From Ophiothrix spiculata (Eukaryota > Echinodermata > Ophiuroidea > Amphilepidida > Ophiotrichidae): a stretch of DNA of 24,127 nucleotides. Positions 23,542 through 24,127 of the stretch are shown piece after piece. The stretch is from assembly GCA_000969725.1 (NCBI GenBank), contig JXSR01S065979.1; one strand, written 5' to 3'. The first letter of the stretch is position 1; each line of letters starts with the position of its first letter. Position numbers and translations under genes: made by a program. The notes below the pieces were generated by a model. It was not told the origin of the DNA. It made no database searches and worked only from the letters and a program-made list of their open reading frames with translations.

Positions 23542-24127
23542 CTGTGATTGATTTCTTGTTCATCATGTATATTGTCCAAATGATAACGTTGCGTTATAAA
23601 TCATTCTCTGCATTTCTGACATGCAATGATGAAAGTTTTCTCCACTATGATAATATAACAACAAATGATGAAAATATACATGTTAGGCGTAAAAAAGAAA
23701 AAGAAACTAGTTTTTTTAATGTTGCACGTGTGCATTGTTTTTGTTTTTCAAAACAAAACTAGTTGGCAACACTTTCAACAAAAAATCAAACCTATCGCAT
23801 AGGCAGCATATTACATTTGCCACAGTTTTACTTATGAGATATCCCATCTCTGTTGTTTTGTTAGGCAGTACTTTTAAGTTTTACAACACAACATCAATAT
23901 ACAAATTTAAGAAATAATTAAAAAAGAGCCTTGTGCATTTATGTTTTATGACCTACAACATGAATTTGTTTTTAGCCTTATATATTTATGTGTAAATTAT
24001 TAAATGGTCATATAAATCATCCAAGTATAATGCAGCAACACACCACAGCATGTACAACTTGCAAATTTTCACAGCACCAATATCGTCCTTGCAGAGCCGG
24101 TAATATATTCAGACACCTTATCTTTCT
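23542..24127 (+). other. Intron or intergenic end of window, nothing recognised
   Basis: AT-rich sequence with A/T runs. No match to the missing EXOC8 C-terminal blocks, no RNA gene and no clear inverted repeat. Confidence 0.5.

Overview
This is a eukaryotic, AT-rich, intron-dominated window. It carries one recognisable host gene on the + strand: a 13-exon internal stretch of EXOC8/Exo84, a subunit of the exocyst vesicle-tethering complex. The exons lie between 1807 and 20243. Their splice phases join without conflict, and the spliced protein of about 499 residues runs from the end of the N-terminal coiled coil, through the Ral-binding PH domain, into the C-terminal helical-bundle region. By comparison with human EXOC8 (about 725 residues), roughly the first 100 residues and the last 110 are not in the window. 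The first 1.8 kb and the last 3.9 kb are therefore read as intron. Everything else supported here is repeat or mobile DNA inside the introns.

Organism: GT-AG introns, dense short foldback elements, Penelope-like, CR1/L2-like, Harbinger and hAT remnants, and a deuterostome-type SINE-like tail suggest a marine invertebrate animal. Words such as TAGGCCTA and TACATGTA make an ambulacrarian (echinoderm or hemichordate) my best guess, with low certainty.

Layout. 1-1806: intron, no exon seen. 1807-1899: coiled-coil exon. 2641-2857: hAT-type MITE with a perfect 8-bp target duplication. 3151-3242: linker exon whose 3' end and splice donor are amplified into a ~95-bp tandem array reaching 3953. 3986-4857: decayed Penelope GIY-YIG endonuclease piece between inverted flanks. 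5148-7604: three PH-domain exons; a foldback element near 5.9-6.1 kb; a second tandem array starting at the 7605 donor. 7.1-9.5 kb: family B element copy 1, an interspersed repeat, SINE-like inverted tails and a 188-bp tandem duplication ending just before the 9519 exon. 9519-15103: last PH exon, a 36-nt microexon, and short exons among foldbacks and duplications. 16004-20243: four well-conserved exons of the C-terminal region, with Harbinger-type and hAT-like MITEs in the introns. 20244-24127: intron with a family A MITE, a Harbinger-type MITE, a LINE reverse-transcriptase remnant, two identical 95-bp repeats and a Harbinger transposase remnant.

The most unusual structure is the array at 3183-3953. 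Each unit duplicates the end of a coding exon with its donor, and units 2-6 also carry an acceptor-like CAGAG that would define a 51-nt in-frame mini-exon. Tandem duplications also abut the splice sites of two other exons of the same gene. I saw no tRNA, rRNA, CRISPR array or second host gene.
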